Part shown: positions 8,047-17,431 of the stretch, one piece after another
Layout of the letters: each line of letters begins with the position of its first letter
Numbering within the stretch: the stretch's first letter is position 1
NCBI GenBank assembly: GCA_947168565.1
Contig: CAMVMM010000015.1
Coordinates: 1-57,348, forward strand
Direction: 5' to 3'
Length of the DNA stretch: 57,348 nt
Source of the DNA: an uncultured Clostridia bacterium
GTDB lineage: Bacteria > Bacillota > Clostridia > Christensenellales > CAG-138
Notes under the pieces: model-generated
Database searches by the model: none
The model's input: the letters and a program-made list of their open reading frames with translations, nothing else
Told to the model about the DNA's origin: nothing
Translations under genes and position numbers: made by a program

Positions 8047-8925
8047 GTGCCCGGTTTAACTTCATTAAATCTGATAATCATGGGTATCGGCGCGTTCCTG
8101 CTGCTGATATGGCTGATCTTCTATTTCAAGGGCCTGAAATACAACAAAATGTTTGAAGGACTTGACGAAAAGGAGTTTCGTTTTAAGGATATTTACGGCT
8201 TCGGATACGGCTTCCTTGAAACATTCAAGTATTCCTATAAGTCAAAGGGGGATAGGAAGCTTCGCCAGCCAATAACAGCGATCTATGGGGAAAAGTACTG
8301 CGAGTATTATCTCAGGGTGCTTCGCGCGCAGCAGGTGACGTTCACATCGTTGTTCATCCTGTTTGCCTTCATAATGTACGGCCTCAGCGGCGGAGAGCTT
8401 ATGCTGCTTGCGCTGCTGCTCGTCGTAGCCGCCATCATGCCGCTTGCGCTCAGCAATGCTTTGAAGAATAAGCTTGAGAAGCGCTCTGAAGAAATGCTGA
8501 GCGACTTTTCGGATGTTGTGTCTAAGCTCGCCCTGCTTACAAATGCCGGCATGAATCTGCATGAGGCATGGCACACGGTTGCCGATACCGGCGACAGCAC
8601 CATCTATAAGGAAATGAAAAATTCAATTCTTGAAATGGAAAACGGTGCTTCCGAGGTCGATGCGATCTATCATTTTGGACTTCGCTGTATGGTTCCCGAA
8701 ATAAAGAAATTCGCTTCCACCATCACAGCGGGTTTAACAAAGGGAAATGCTGAGCTTTCCTCAATGCTTCAGGCGCAAAGCAAGGAGAGCTGGGGCATGA
8801 AAAAGCAGCTTGTTCGTCGCGCCGGCGAAAAGGCGGCAAGCAAACTGCTTATTCCTATACTTATTATGTTCATCGGCATTCTGATTATGATCATGGTTCC
8901 GATAATGGGCAATATGGGTGTTTAA
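8047..8925 (+). CDS. tadC: TadC-like pilus inner-membrane protein
   Basis: A 292-residue T2SSF-domain protein, the second platform subunit. A first membrane helix lies at about residues 8-26, two more at about 98-137, then the cytoplasmic domain ('SDVVSKLALLTNAGMNLHEAWHTVA', an F-domain motif), and a C-terminal helix (LLIPILIMFIGILIMIMVPIMG). A GTG start at 8047 follows GAGGAGGG. Order and spacing match TadB-TadC in other Gram-positive Tad loci. Confidence 0.85.
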   Translation: MPGLTSLNLIIMGIGAFLLLIWLIFYFKGLKYNKMFEGLDEKEFRFKDIYGFGYGFLETFKYSYKSKGDRKLRQPITAIYGEKYCEYYLRVLRAQQVTFTSLFILFAFIMYGLSGGELMLLALLLVVAAIMPLALSNALKNKLEKRSEEMLSDFSDVVSKLALLTNAGMNLHEAWHTVADTGDSTIYKEMKNSILEMENGASEVDAIYHFGLRCMVPEIKKFASTITAGLTKGNAELSSMLQAQSKESWGMKKQLVRRAGEKAASKLLIPILIMFIGILIMIMVPIMGNMGV

Positions 8926-8982
8926 AGCGCTTTAGTCTGCGGAATTCAGATAAAGTAGAATGAGCGAAAGGAGGTGAAAACT

Positions 8983-9213
8983 ATGCTGAGAAACATCGGT
9001 TTTTATGCCTATATTCTTAAGAGCAGGGCCAAGGCTTTCTTCACCAAGGAGGATGGCGCCGTGGATATCGTTGCTGTCGTTATCCTTTCGGCTATCGCGA
9101 TCGGCGTTGGTCTTCTGTTTAAGGACGAAATCGCAGGGCTTATCCAGAATATCATCGGAAAGGCAAACCAGAGTGTAGATCCTCTTCCTAATAAGCCTCA
9201 ACCCGTCAACTAA
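8983..9213 (+). CDS. flp: Flp1-like pilin subunit
   Basis: A 76-residue small pilin, the likely main subunit of the pilus. A basic leader (about 27 residues) ends in 'KEDG', followed by the hydrophobic helix 'AVDIVAVVILSAIAIGVGLLF' and a short hydrophilic tail with PxPxKPQP. The prepilin peptidase would cut after the Gly. Position +5 of the mature protein is Val, not the usual Glu; an Asp sits at +3. ATG 8983 is chosen because a full AAGGAGGTGA precedes it; the in-frame GTG at 8974 overlaps that site. Gram-positive Tad loci usually encode this Flp1-like type. Confidence 0.75.
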   Translation: MLRNIGFYAYILKSRAKAFFTKEDGAVDIVAVVILSAIAIGVGLLFKDEIAGLIQNIIGKANQSVDPLPNKPQPVN

Positions 9214-9261
9214 TTTGAGTTCAGTTCAATGCGTTTCCAAGGTAGATTTGAAAGGAGCAAT

Positions 9262-9909
9262 ATGAAAGAAACCCTTACTGAAAGAATAAAGAATTCCCGC
9301 GGCGCGGTCATGGTTGAAGCTGCGTTTGTTTTTCCAATAACATTCTTCGTGCTGCTTGTGATGATTTTCCTTGGAAACGCCTACTATCAGCGCTCCCAGA
9401 TGGATGCGGTCATAACAAAGGCGGCGTACACAGGAGCGGCGAGATGCATGGATCCGTTTAATACTTATGTGGAGAGCACCGGAAGCATTCCGGCGCTCGG
9501 CAAGGTTCCTATCCAACCGTATAGATATATTTTCGGCGGCATGGGCGAGGTGGAAAGAGAGATCGAGGAATTGCTCGATCAGCAGCTCAGCAACACTACC
9601 ACAATGTTTGCCAGAATGACTCCAGTGTACAAGAATCGAAACGCAAAATACAATCGCGGCATAGCGGCATCAACCTTTTCTACCTCGGTAGAAATGGAAA
9701 TAGTATTTCCAATAAAGATTTTTTTCGGAGACTATATTCCTATTTATAAAACGAAGGCTCGTGCTGAGGTGCCGGTGAACGATGCTCCCGATCTTGTGCG
9801 CAACATTGATATGGTCGTGGACTATGTAAAAGAATTCGCCGGAGATAAAATTGCCGATAAATTCACAAAAATCAGAAACTTTTTCAGCGTGTTTGGCAGG
9901 CATGAATAA
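9262..9909 (+). CDS. tadE: TadE-like minor pseudopilin
   Basis: A 215-residue protein. The leader ends 'SRG', then 'AVMVEAAFVFPITFFVLLVMIF', with Glu at mature position +5 as expected for prepilin peptidase substrates of the TadE family. The C-terminal 170 residues are extracellular and mixed alpha/beta. ATG 9262 follows GAAAGGAG; an in-frame ATG at 9229 has no ribosome-binding site. It lies between the Flp-like gene and the large TadG-like gene, the usual minor-pilin position. Confidence 0.85.
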   Translation: MKETLTERIKNSRGAVMVEAAFVFPITFFVLLVMIFLGNAYYQRSQMDAVITKAAYTGAARCMDPFNTYVESTGSIPALGKVPIQPYRYIFGGMGEVEREIEELLDQQLSNTTTMFARMTPVYKNRNAKYNRGIAASTFSTSVEMEIVFPIKIFFGDYIPIYKTKARAEVPVNDAPDLVRNIDMVVDYVKEFAGDKIADKFTKIRNFFSVFGRHE

Positions 9910-9923
9910 GGAGGTAAAAACCA

Positions 9924-12900
9924 ATGAATTTTAAAAAGAGTGCGCAAGGCGCAATATCCGTTTTCCTTGTCGTCATCCTTGTTCCGATGATGGCGCTGTC
10001 GGCTCTTTTCGTTGATTTGAGCCGCATTAAGCTTGCCAAGGAAATGGCAGCTTCCGCAACTGAGCTGACATTGAATACAGCCTTGTCAGATTACGATACA
10101 AAGCTGAAGCAGCTTTATGGCATTTTAGCCACAGCTAAATCGCCGAGTGAAATGCAGGATGAGCTAAAGTCTTATTACAAATCCTGCATCACTTCTTCCG
10201 GTGTCAGCGGTCCGGATGCGGATGACTATGTCGGCAATCTGATGAATATGATCGGCCTTACTCCGGATGGAGACGGTGAGATTTCCGATTGGATGAACGT
10301 TCAGCTTGTTGATGACAGCTTCGGGCTGAGCCAGGTCGGAGCGAGCAGCACCAAGGGAGATGGCGATAAAGATCCCCTTGGATCGAGTATAGCAAACCCT
10401 GCGCTTCTCAAGCGCGAGATAGTAGAGTTCATGAAATTCCGCAGCCCCATCAATACAGGACTGAGGTTTGTTAATGCGCTGAAGAGCATATCTTCTCTTC
10501 AGGGACAGACGGATCTTGTGAATAAACGTCAGGAGTATTATGAGGAAGAGGAGGAGCTTGGCGACCTGCTTCAGACTGCTTGGGGCATGATACTTGAATA
10601 TAATCGCATCGAATTGGTGGCCAATAAAAAGTTTGACCGTCTTGTTGAAATATTTAATAGTGCCCACTGCACTAACAATTTAGTATATTACGATCTGCTG
10701 AAAGAGGCTCATAATGCATCCGTTTTGATGCTTTATAATTACCAGGGAAATACTGAGTTCAATACGCGCATCGGTTATAAGCAGATGAATGTGCCGAAAG
10801 AGACTGATGGAACGATGGAGATGCAGTACTGGTATACCTTTAAAACAGGCGATACTGTTTTGCCCACCGCTGCAGATGAATATAACAAGATTCCGGATAA
10901 TAAGGTCATAACCATGAAGGAAATGACTGATCTTATTACAGCGATTCAAAACGCCTTCCATACTTCGTCGATTTATAGCAGAGGCTTTAACGATCTATAT
11001 GATACAAATAAAGCCTTCTATGATAAAAGGGGTGCTGGTGATGCTATACAGCAGGAAAGACTTTTGATTCAGGCTATAAAGTATCATGATCTCAGAGAGG
11101 TAGCGGGTCTTGCAAAAACAATTTATGAAAAGTATCAAAAACTCAAAAGCTATTATTCGTGGATCAATGCGCATAAGGATAACGAGGCGTATACGAACAG
11201 CCAGGGCGTTTTCATAACCCAGCAAAAGGTGAATGGGACTCAAACACTGGAGAGCCTGTATCGTAACGCTGAAAATTTGTACAACAGAACTATCAATACA
11301 TCTAACGGCTTTCCTGATACTTGTAATGTATTTAGCGATTGGTCTCTGGAATACACGCCAATACTTCATAATATGGAAGGCGTGTTAAACAATCGTTTGA
11401 GTGCTTTGAGTTCAGAAGCAAGAAAGCTTTACCGTGACCTTGAGGAGGCTCATAAAAAAATCCAAAAAGCAAGGAAAAAGATGCAACAGGTTCCCGGGAA
11501 GCTTCAAGATTTAAAAAAGAAGCTTGCCGAATGGGAAAGAGCCGCTTCTTCCTCGGAGCTGTCGGAAACACCGCTCGGGAAACAGGATATGGCAGAGATT
11601 AAGGATATATGCGAGAAGGTGAAGGTTGAGGATGTTAATGAGCTTGTTAGTAGACTTAGCTTGATAGAAGGCCGCTTGAAGGGTTTGCTTCAGGAAAGCC
11701 AGCAGATTAAAAAATTTAGATATATGGGTAAATTCGTTGCCGATATAGCAAGCCTAAACGATCTCCAGAATGCTATGAGAAGCAAGATTGGCAGAGATCC
11801 GCTTGGAAAGGAGCTTTCGGTATATAAAACCGAACTTGAGCAAAACGCGGAAGCTTGGTACAACGACAATGTGACGCTTGTTTCTTTGGATACAGAGTGG
11901 TACCAACTGCCGAACACCTGCCCTTATCTTACCGGTACAAGTGAACCGGAGTTCTGCAAGTATCTTTCCGGCAAATTCGGCAATGTTGAACTGGGCTTTA
12001 TGGATATTCCTGTTTCCGATAAAGAGGATAAGTCCAATGGCAAAGATCTATATAAAAACATTAAAGATACGAGAGATAATACCACGGAGAAGGAGCTCAA
12101 GCCCGGCGACGGCATTATCCCTAATCCGCCCAACGACAGGGAAATAAATAAGGATGACACTAGACCTTCCAAGCTTGCGCAGATGGCTGCAGAGAACGAC
12201 AGCTCCTCATGCGAGACCAATGGCAAAACCACGAAAACAGCGAAAGCCTTGAAGCAGTACAACATATTCAGCCAGATTTTTAACGGCATGCGCGACAAGC
12301 TTTATGTTGCGGACTATGCGCTGAGCATGTTCAGCTATGATACCGTTAATGTGGAGCTTCAGAAGGTGAACAAGGAGAATGGAGGAAATCCAAACGAAAA
12401 GCCGAAAACCCTCACGCTTACCGAGATAAACGAAAAGAATAACTTTGCTTATGGACGCGAAGTAGAATATATTCTTTATGGCAACAGCAATTCCAAGAAT
12501 GTTGCCATCGCCTACGCAAGCATCTATGGAATTCGCCTTGGCTTCAACCTTATTTATGCATTCTCGGATTCAACAATTCGAGAAACTGCAATGATGATCG
12601 CCATTCCGATCTCCGCTGCAACCGCAGGCGTGATCCCCGCTCCGCTTATTCAGGCCGTAATAATTGTTGGCATTGCGTGCATTGAATCAACCATAGATAT
12701 TCTAACGCTCAAAAACGGAGAAAAGGTTCCGCTTTTCAAAACCAAGGAGACATGGGTCTGCTCACCTCAGGGCATAGTCAAAAAGGCTAAGGAAGCTGCT
12801 AAAGTGGTTGCGATTCAGGCTGTTAACCAGGTTGTTGATATGGGAAGGAATAAGCTCAATGAGCTGCTGGATTTGACCGACGAAAAGCTTCAAGAATGGC

Positions 12901-13823
12901 TGGATAAGGGGAAAGATGATCTTGGTTTGTTTTTAGACGAGGCAATTGATGACCATGTTATGAAGCATGCCGGTATTGCTATTCAAAAGCTGCTGACACT
13001 CTGCTGCGAGGGGGCCCAGAAGCTGGGAGCAAATCAGTTTGCCAACGAACAGGAAGCTTTTGAGTTCATACGCAGTGGACTGGATCATTGGGTTGAGAGT
13101 CTTAAAAATGCAAATCAGGTTGTGTATTTTGCTTCAAAGAAAGCTGTGGATCTGATCATGAACAGCTCCCAAAGGTATGTTGAAGAGGTGTTTAGAGAGG
13201 TGTATACGCTGATGAATACGGATAAGGAATCTCTCCAAAGTTTTATTGACGGCATATTGGGGGATGGAGCTTTGTATGCCGTTGGCGAGGAACATGATTT
13301 GCCGATTCTTACCGGCGCTGCAAAGAAGCTTGGTGGATTGCTCAAGGAGCTAAAGAGTCAGATTAAGCAAAAGATTATTGACCCAGCGTTCTCCGAGATA
13401 ATCACGGTGAAGAACGAGATCAAGGCCTCGTTGAGCGATAAGGTTTCGAGCGGAGCTGATAAATTGAAAGCCAATCTGGAAAGCAGCCTGGAAAAGGCCT
13501 TTGGAAGCAACGGGCCGATCAAGTCGGGAGATTCAACGGGGCTCGCCTCCATGCTTGATTTCCGATACAGCGATTATCTCAGGCTTTTCCTGATGGTCAA
13601 GCTGTATACAAACGAGGAGGGAGTTCTTTTAAGAATAGCCGACGTTATTCAGTCAAACACCAAGATAAATCTCAGCGATAGGGCTGCCTATGTTCAGCTC
13701 GATACGCAGCTTATGGTCAAGCCGATTCTATTTACTCTGCCGATTTTCGGCAATGTTATAGAAAACCCGGAAACGAATTCAAACTGGTATCTGATTGAAG
13801 AGAAAGGATTGAGAGGTTATTGA
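9924..13823 (+). CDS. Large TadG-like pilus-associated protein
   Basis: A 1,299-residue exported protein. The N-terminus 'SAQGAISVFLVVILVPMMALSALFVDLSR' is a pseudopilin/TadG-like helix, followed by a region very like clostridial DUF5702 proteins (family name from memory, not searched). The middle (about residues 370-680) is rich in coiled coil, with 'LEEAHKKIQKARKKMQ' as an example. Another hydrophobic stretch lies at about 870-930. Late segments are amphipathic. Possible roles are tip adhesin, assembly platform or surface-exposed scaffold. It is much larger than classical TadG. It overlaps nothing and ends one base before the next gene. Confidence 0.7.
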   Translation: MNFKKSAQGAISVFLVVILVPMMALSALFVDLSRIKLAKEMAASATELTLNTALSDYDTKLKQLYGILATAKSPSEMQDELKSYYKSCITSSGVSGPDADDYVGNLMNMIGLTPDGDGEISDWMNVQLVDDSFGLSQVGASSTKGDGDKDPLGSSIANPALLKREIVEFMKFRSPINTGLRFVNALKSISSLQGQTDLVNKRQEYYEEEEELGDLLQTAWGMILEYNRIELVANKKFDRLVEIFNSAHCTNNLVYYDLLKEAHNASVLMLYNYQGNTEFNTRIGYKQMNVPKETDGTMEMQYWYTFKTGDTVLPTAADEYNKIPDNKVITMKEMTDLITAIQNAFHTSSIYSRGFNDLYDTNKAFYDKRGAGDAIQQERLLIQAIKYHDLREVAGLAKTIYEKYQKLKSYYSWINAHKDNEAYTNSQGVFITQQKVNGTQTLESLYRNAENLYNRTINTSNGFPDTCNVFSDWSLEYTPILHNMEGVLNNRLSALSSEARKLYRDLEEAHKKIQKARKKMQQVPGKLQDLKKKLAEWERAASSSELSETPLGKQDMAEIKDICEKVKVEDVNELVSRLSLIEGRLKGLLQESQQIKKFRYMGKFVADIASLNDLQNAMRSKIGRDPLGKELSVYKTELEQNAEAWYNDNVTLVSLDTEWYQLPNTCPYLTGTSEPEFCKYLSGKFGNVELGFMDIPVSDKEDKSNGKDLYKNIKDTRDNTTEKELKPGDGIIPNPPNDREINKDDTRPSKLAQMAAENDSSSCETNGKTTKTAKALKQYNIFSQIFNGMRDKLYVADYALSMFSYDTVNVELQKVNKENGGNPNEKPKTLTLTEINEKNNFAYGREVEYILYGNSNSKNVAIAYASIYGIRLGFNLIYAFSDSTIRETAMMIAIPISAATAGVIPAPLIQAVIIVGIACIESTIDILTLKNGEKVPLFKTKETWVCSPQGIVKKAKEAAKVVAIQAVNQVVDMGRNKLNELLDLTDEKLQEWLDKGKDDLGLFLDEAIDDHVMKHAGIAIQKLLTLCCEGAQKLGANQFANEQEAFEFIRSGLDHWVESLKNANQVVYFASKKAVDLIMNSSQRYVEEVFREVYTLMNTDKESLQSFIDGILGDGALYAVGEEHDLPILTGAAKKLGGLLKELKSQIKQKIIDPAFSEIITVKNEIKASLSDKVSSGADKLKANLESSLEKAFGSNGPIKSGDSTGLASMLDFRYSDYLRLFLMVKLYTNEEGVLLRIADVIQSNTKINLSDRAAYVQLDTQLMVKPILFTLPIFGNVIENPETNSNWYLIEEKGLRGY

Positions 13824-13824
13824 T

Positions 13825-14481
13825 ATGAAAAAGAGTATAGTTGTTTTAATTGCCGCCCTGTTGCTCACCGCATGTGCGTGCGGCCAAAAGCCGAGCGGTG
13901 ATTCAAACGGTAAGACCACTGCATTACCGCTGCCGCCAGCCACGGCAGATGCCGGAAATACGGCTGAATTCACTCCTCCGGAGTCGGATTCTGTAGAACA
14001 CGAGCTTCTCGATGCTTATTATGAAGTGCCGCTGCACGAGATTTATATCGATGTGCCATCCACTTATAAGCACTATGATAATGCTATGACTGAGATATTT
14101 AGGGAAGAGAGTGTTAAATATCTGTCCATTACGCGAAATAGCGAGATTACACCCAACTCGAAAGAGGAGGCTTATTCTGGAGTTTTTGATGTATTCTGCT
14201 TGTGTACAAAAAAACTGAATCCGGTGCTTAATACCGAGTTTTCGGTCGATGAAAAAGTGTCAGTAAACGGAATCGAGGCACGACACTATGAAGGAAGACT
14301 TTTGTGCGGTACGGAAAGCGTTACGGGCGATCGCTTCATAGCAGGCTATTCATTCGTTATGGATGGCGTGGCGATCAATATTGCGGGAGTTACGATCGAG
14401 AAGTCCGACGATGAAACCGTAAACGCTGAGATCATCGAGCTTGTTGACGCTATGATGAGATCCGTTCGTACGCAGCCCTGA
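13825..14481 (+). CDS. Lipoprotein in the Tad operon
   Basis: A 218-residue protein with a lipoprotein signal: KK, hydrophobic core, then LTAC with Cys17 as lipid-attachment site. A Ser/Gly/Pro/Thr linker to about residue 55 precedes a compact domain of about 160 residues ('EVPLHEIYIDVPSTYKHYDN', 'RDIAG'-like strands). The fold resembles small mixed alpha/beta lipoproteins, but I do not recognise a family. It starts one base after the stop of the large protein, so the two are translationally coupled. It may be a pilus accessory factor on the outer membrane face. Confidence 0.75.
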   Translation: MKKSIVVLIAALLLTACACGQKPSGDSNGKTTALPLPPATADAGNTAEFTPPESDSVEHELLDAYYEVPLHEIYIDVPSTYKHYDNAMTEIFREESVKYLSITRNSEITPNSKEEAYSGVFDVFCLCTKKLNPVLNTEFSVDEKVSVNGIEARHYEGRLLCGTESVTGDRFIAGYSFVMDGVAINIAGVTIEKSDDETVNAEIIELVDAMMRSVRTQP

Positions 14482-14514
14482 GCAAGCCGCATCAAAAAAA
14501 GGAGGTGTTCAGCT

Positions 14515-15330
14515 ATGATTTTACACAGGCACGAGGAGGGCTCAGTTACGGTTGAAGCCGCTGTGGCGCTGCCGATATTCATGTTTGCGATCATCACGAT
14601 ACTTTCTTTGGTAAACGTCTGCATGGCGCAGGCAAGGATAACCGCTGCGGTGAATTCCACAGCCAAGGAAATATCACAGTATTCATATATGTATGCCTTG
14701 ACAGGCTTCAAGGAAACACATGAGAGCTGGGCAAACGGCGGTAATTCAACGGCAGGCCAGGTTAACAAGGTTGTTAAAACCGCAAACGATGTGTTTAACG
14801 CCATTGAAGGGCTGGCTGAAACCAATTTGCAGGGAGCGGACAATACCGATGCGTTGCTTCAGCAGATGCAGGGATTGATAGGCGATCCGCAGGCGCTTGC
14901 TTCGAACGCATCGCAGATCGCTTCTATTGTAAAGGGCTGGGCAAAGAATCCCAGGGATCTCATTTTCGGCATGGTTAAGCTTGTTGCCTCCAATGCGTTG
15001 GATGCGGGCGTTTCTCATTTTATTGCTGCGCCGCTTTCAAAGCACATGTGCGAAAAGCATCTTGTGAACGAGGAAAATGGGGATATTGAGCAGTACCTGA
15101 AGGCGCTTCAGATCGTTCCGGATGAAGTCACAGGACTATATCTTGACGGCCTTGACTTCAGCCAATCAACATTGTTTGCAGGTGGCGATGATCGTATTGT
15201 TATCACATGCAAATACAAGATAAAGATGCTTCAGCTTCTGCCAATCGATATCGAGCTAACCTTCAGGAGCACAGCAATCACCAAAATATGGCCTGCTGAT
15301 CAGACTTTAGGGCAAATATTCGGGAAATAG
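14515..15330 (+). CDS. Second TadE-like pseudopilin
   Basis: A 271-residue protein with leader 'HEEG' and then 'SVTVEAAVALPIFMFAII', Glu at +5 after the predicted Gly cleavage site. The single hydrophobic helix continues to about residue 38. The extracellular part is mostly helical with a C-terminal beta-rich section ('DRIVITCKYKIKMLQLLPIDIELTF'). It is longer than typical TadE and is probably a minor pilin or TadF-like subunit. Its ribosome-binding site AAAGGAGGTG precedes ATG 14515. Confidence 0.8.
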   Translation: MILHRHEEGSVTVEAAVALPIFMFAIITILSLVNVCMAQARITAAVNSTAKEISQYSYMYALTGFKETHESWANGGNSTAGQVNKVVKTANDVFNAIEGLAETNLQGADNTDALLQQMQGLIGDPQALASNASQIASIVKGWAKNPRDLIFGMVKLVASNALDAGVSHFIAAPLSKHMCEKHLVNEENGDIEQYLKALQIVPDEVTGLYLDGLDFSQSTLFAGGDDRIVITCKYKIKMLQLLPIDIELTFRSTAITKIWPADQTLGQIFGK

Positions 15331-15347
15331 CAAGGGAGATCACACTA

Positions 15348-16088
15348 TTGTTTTATCAAATCGCGCATGATATGGCTGAAACTCAGCCGCGGGCAGACCT
15401 GATGCCGGCACTGCCGGATCTTTTGCTCAGAATAGCATGGACCATTATCGTGTTGGCCGCAGGCTATTACGGCGTTTGCGCATATTTCGCTCAGCAGCGC
15501 AAGCAGAAACTGACACGGAATATGCTGCTTCCGCGCTGGAAAAACAAGCTGCTTTTTCTTCTTGGTTCAGTAATCGTGCTGACGGCGCTCAACGTTCTGT
15601 TTTCAACGATCTATGCCGGTCAGTATTTTTGGCATAAGCTTGAGCTGCTGTTTCTTGCAATGCTGGTCATTTGCACAGCGGCCACAGATCGCAGATTCCA
15701 TTTGATACCCAACAGCTTTATCATTATCGGGCTTGGCGTTAAAGCTGCAGGGTACTTGTATGAAGGATTTGCCATCGGTTGGGATCATGCGCTTCGCACC
15801 TGTTTAAACGGATTATTGGGCGCGATCATCGTATGTGTGTTCTTTGTAATTATTGCGCTTGTTTTCAAAAACAGCATTGGAATGGGCGATATTAAGCTGT
15901 TTGCGCTTATTTGCCTGTTCCAAGGCTTGGCGGCCGGTGTTACATCGATCTTTTTGTCGCTGTTAGCCGCCTTTGCAATCTCGGTTGGATTGTTGATAAT
16001 CAAGCGCAAGTCAAGAAAGGATTCAATCCCGCTTGCGCCAAGCATTATGATGGGAACGATAGCATGCATTATTCTGACCGGGATGTGA
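15348..16088 (+). CDS. tadV: Prepilin peptidase (A24 family, CpaA/TadV-like)
   Basis: A 246-residue polytopic membrane protease with about six helices. It would cleave the leaders of the Flp-like and TadE-like proteins encoded upstream. The two catalytic aspartates are present: one in 'TDRRFHLIPN' (about residue 113), one in 'GMGDIKL' (about residue 180). No cysteine-rich N-terminal methylase domain is present, which fits the short TadV/CpaA type. A TTG start at 15348 follows AAGGGAG. An N-terminal segment of about 20 residues before the first helix is unusual. Confidence 0.88.
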   Translation: MFYQIAHDMAETQPRADLMPALPDLLLRIAWTIIVLAAGYYGVCAYFAQQRKQKLTRNMLLPRWKNKLLFLLGSVIVLTALNVLFSTIYAGQYFWHKLELLFLAMLVICTAATDRRFHLIPNSFIIIGLGVKAAGYLYEGFAIGWDHALRTCLNGLLGAIIVCVFFVIIALVFKNSIGMGDIKLFALICLFQGLAAGVTSIFLSLLAAFAISVGLLIIKRKSRKDSIPLAPSIMMGTIACIILTGM

Positions 16089-16103
16089 TTGGAGGATTGA
16101 AAA

Positions 16104-17408
16104 ATGAAAAGAATACGGTTACTGCTGCCTATAATCCTGATCGTGATGATGCTTGCATCATTTTACAAACTGACTAATGACATGGGAGCTGCTGCTGCAG
16201 AATACAAAAAAACGTTGGAAACTGCCCGAGCATTTCGCGAAAACGGTTCGGTCAAATATGCTGAAGAAAACTATACTAAGGCTTTGGAAATGTATCCGAA
16301 CGCTGAGCTATTCTTTGAGGTTACCCAGTTTTACAAGGAAACATCACCGGAGAAAAGATATGTGGAGTGCTGCAACGAGTTCAAAGCTATATTCCCGGAA
16401 GAACCTCGCCCGTACGAGCTTCTGCTGGATTGCTACAATGAGCGCGGGAACTATTTATCTTGCTTTCGCATTATCAAGGAAGCAAAGGCGAGGGGAGTAG
16501 AATCTCAAAGGATAAACGAGATATATATACAAATCTGGGATTCATATGCGGTGGTTACGCCCGGCTTTACTGACGTTGGCCTTTATTCTGACGGCTACTG
16601 TAATGTGAAAACCAACGAGCTTTGGGGCACTGTTAATATGGCGGGAGAAACAGGTATCCCGGCCGCATTTGAGAGCATCGGCGGTTTCTCTTTGCATAAC
16701 AGCATGGCAATAGTTAAAAAACCCCAGGGGGATTTCATCTTTGTTGACTATGCAGGAGCAAAAGTCAAACCCGCTCCAGAGGGCTATGAAGCGTTCGGAG
16801 TATACAGCGAAGGCTTCGTTCCTGCGATGAAAAATAACGGCAAGTATGTTTATTTAGGCTCGGGCAGTAGCGAGCAAAGCTCCGAATTCGACTACGCCTC
16901 CACGATGATGAATAATGTTGCAGCTGTTCGTATAAACGACACATGGTCGATTATTGACCACAATATGAACACGATCGGAAGCGGATATTCTGAAATCCTT
17001 GTTGACGAGAATAACATCGCCAGCAGATCGGAGAGAATTTTTGCTCGAATAAACGATTCTGTTTTCATGCTTGATATTTCGGGAAATCAGGTGTCGAACA
17101 CCGCTTTTGAGGATGCGAGACCGTTTGGTGATGATGATACCGCGGCGGTAAAGCTTAACGGGAAGTGGGGCTTTGCAGACACCTCGGGCAATATCGTGAT
17201 CGAACCGACATATGAGGACGCCCGTTCATTCAGCAACGGCATGGCCGCTGTTTGCGTAAACTCGACTTGGGGGTTTATTGATAAAACCGGTGAAATGGTA
17301 ATTAAACCCGCATTTGACGGCGCAAAGGATTTTAATTCGGCAGGCGGCTGCTTTGTTCTTGAAGGAGAGTACTGGAGATTGCTTAGATTGTATAGATATA
17401 TGGTGTAA
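16104..17408 (+). CDS. Membrane-anchored TPR and WG-repeat protein
   Basis: A 434-residue protein with an N-terminal membrane anchor (residues 5-22). TPR-like helices follow at about 25-150 ('ARAFRENGSVKYAEENYTKALEMYPNAELFFE'). From about 150 on, WG repeats dominate: 'LWGTVNMAGETGIPAAFESIGGF', and near the end 'KWGFADTSGNIVIEPTYEDARSF' and 'TWGFIDKTGEMVIKPAFDGAKDF'. WG repeats are thought to mediate protein contacts outside the cell. It lies in the Tad operon before the phospho-signalling genes; the role is unknown. Confidence 0.8.
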   Translation: MKRIRLLLPIILIVMMLASFYKLTNDMGAAAAEYKKTLETARAFRENGSVKYAEENYTKALEMYPNAELFFEVTQFYKETSPEKRYVECCNEFKAIFPEEPRPYELLLDCYNERGNYLSCFRIIKEAKARGVESQRINEIYIQIWDSYAVVTPGFTDVGLYSDGYCNVKTNELWGTVNMAGETGIPAAFESIGGFSLHNSMAIVKKPQGDFIFVDYAGAKVKPAPEGYEAFGVYSEGFVPAMKNNGKYVYLGSGSSEQSSEFDYASTMMNNVAAVRINDTWSIIDHNMNTIGSGYSEILVDENNIASRSERIFARINDSVFMLDISGNQVSNTAFEDARPFGDDDTAAVKLNGKWGFADTSGNIVIEPTYEDARSFSNGMAAVCVNSTWGFIDKTGEMVIKPAFDGAKDFNSAGGCFVLEGEYWRLLRLYRYMV

Positions 17409-17431
17409 CAATCATGATCGAGAGGTAAAAT

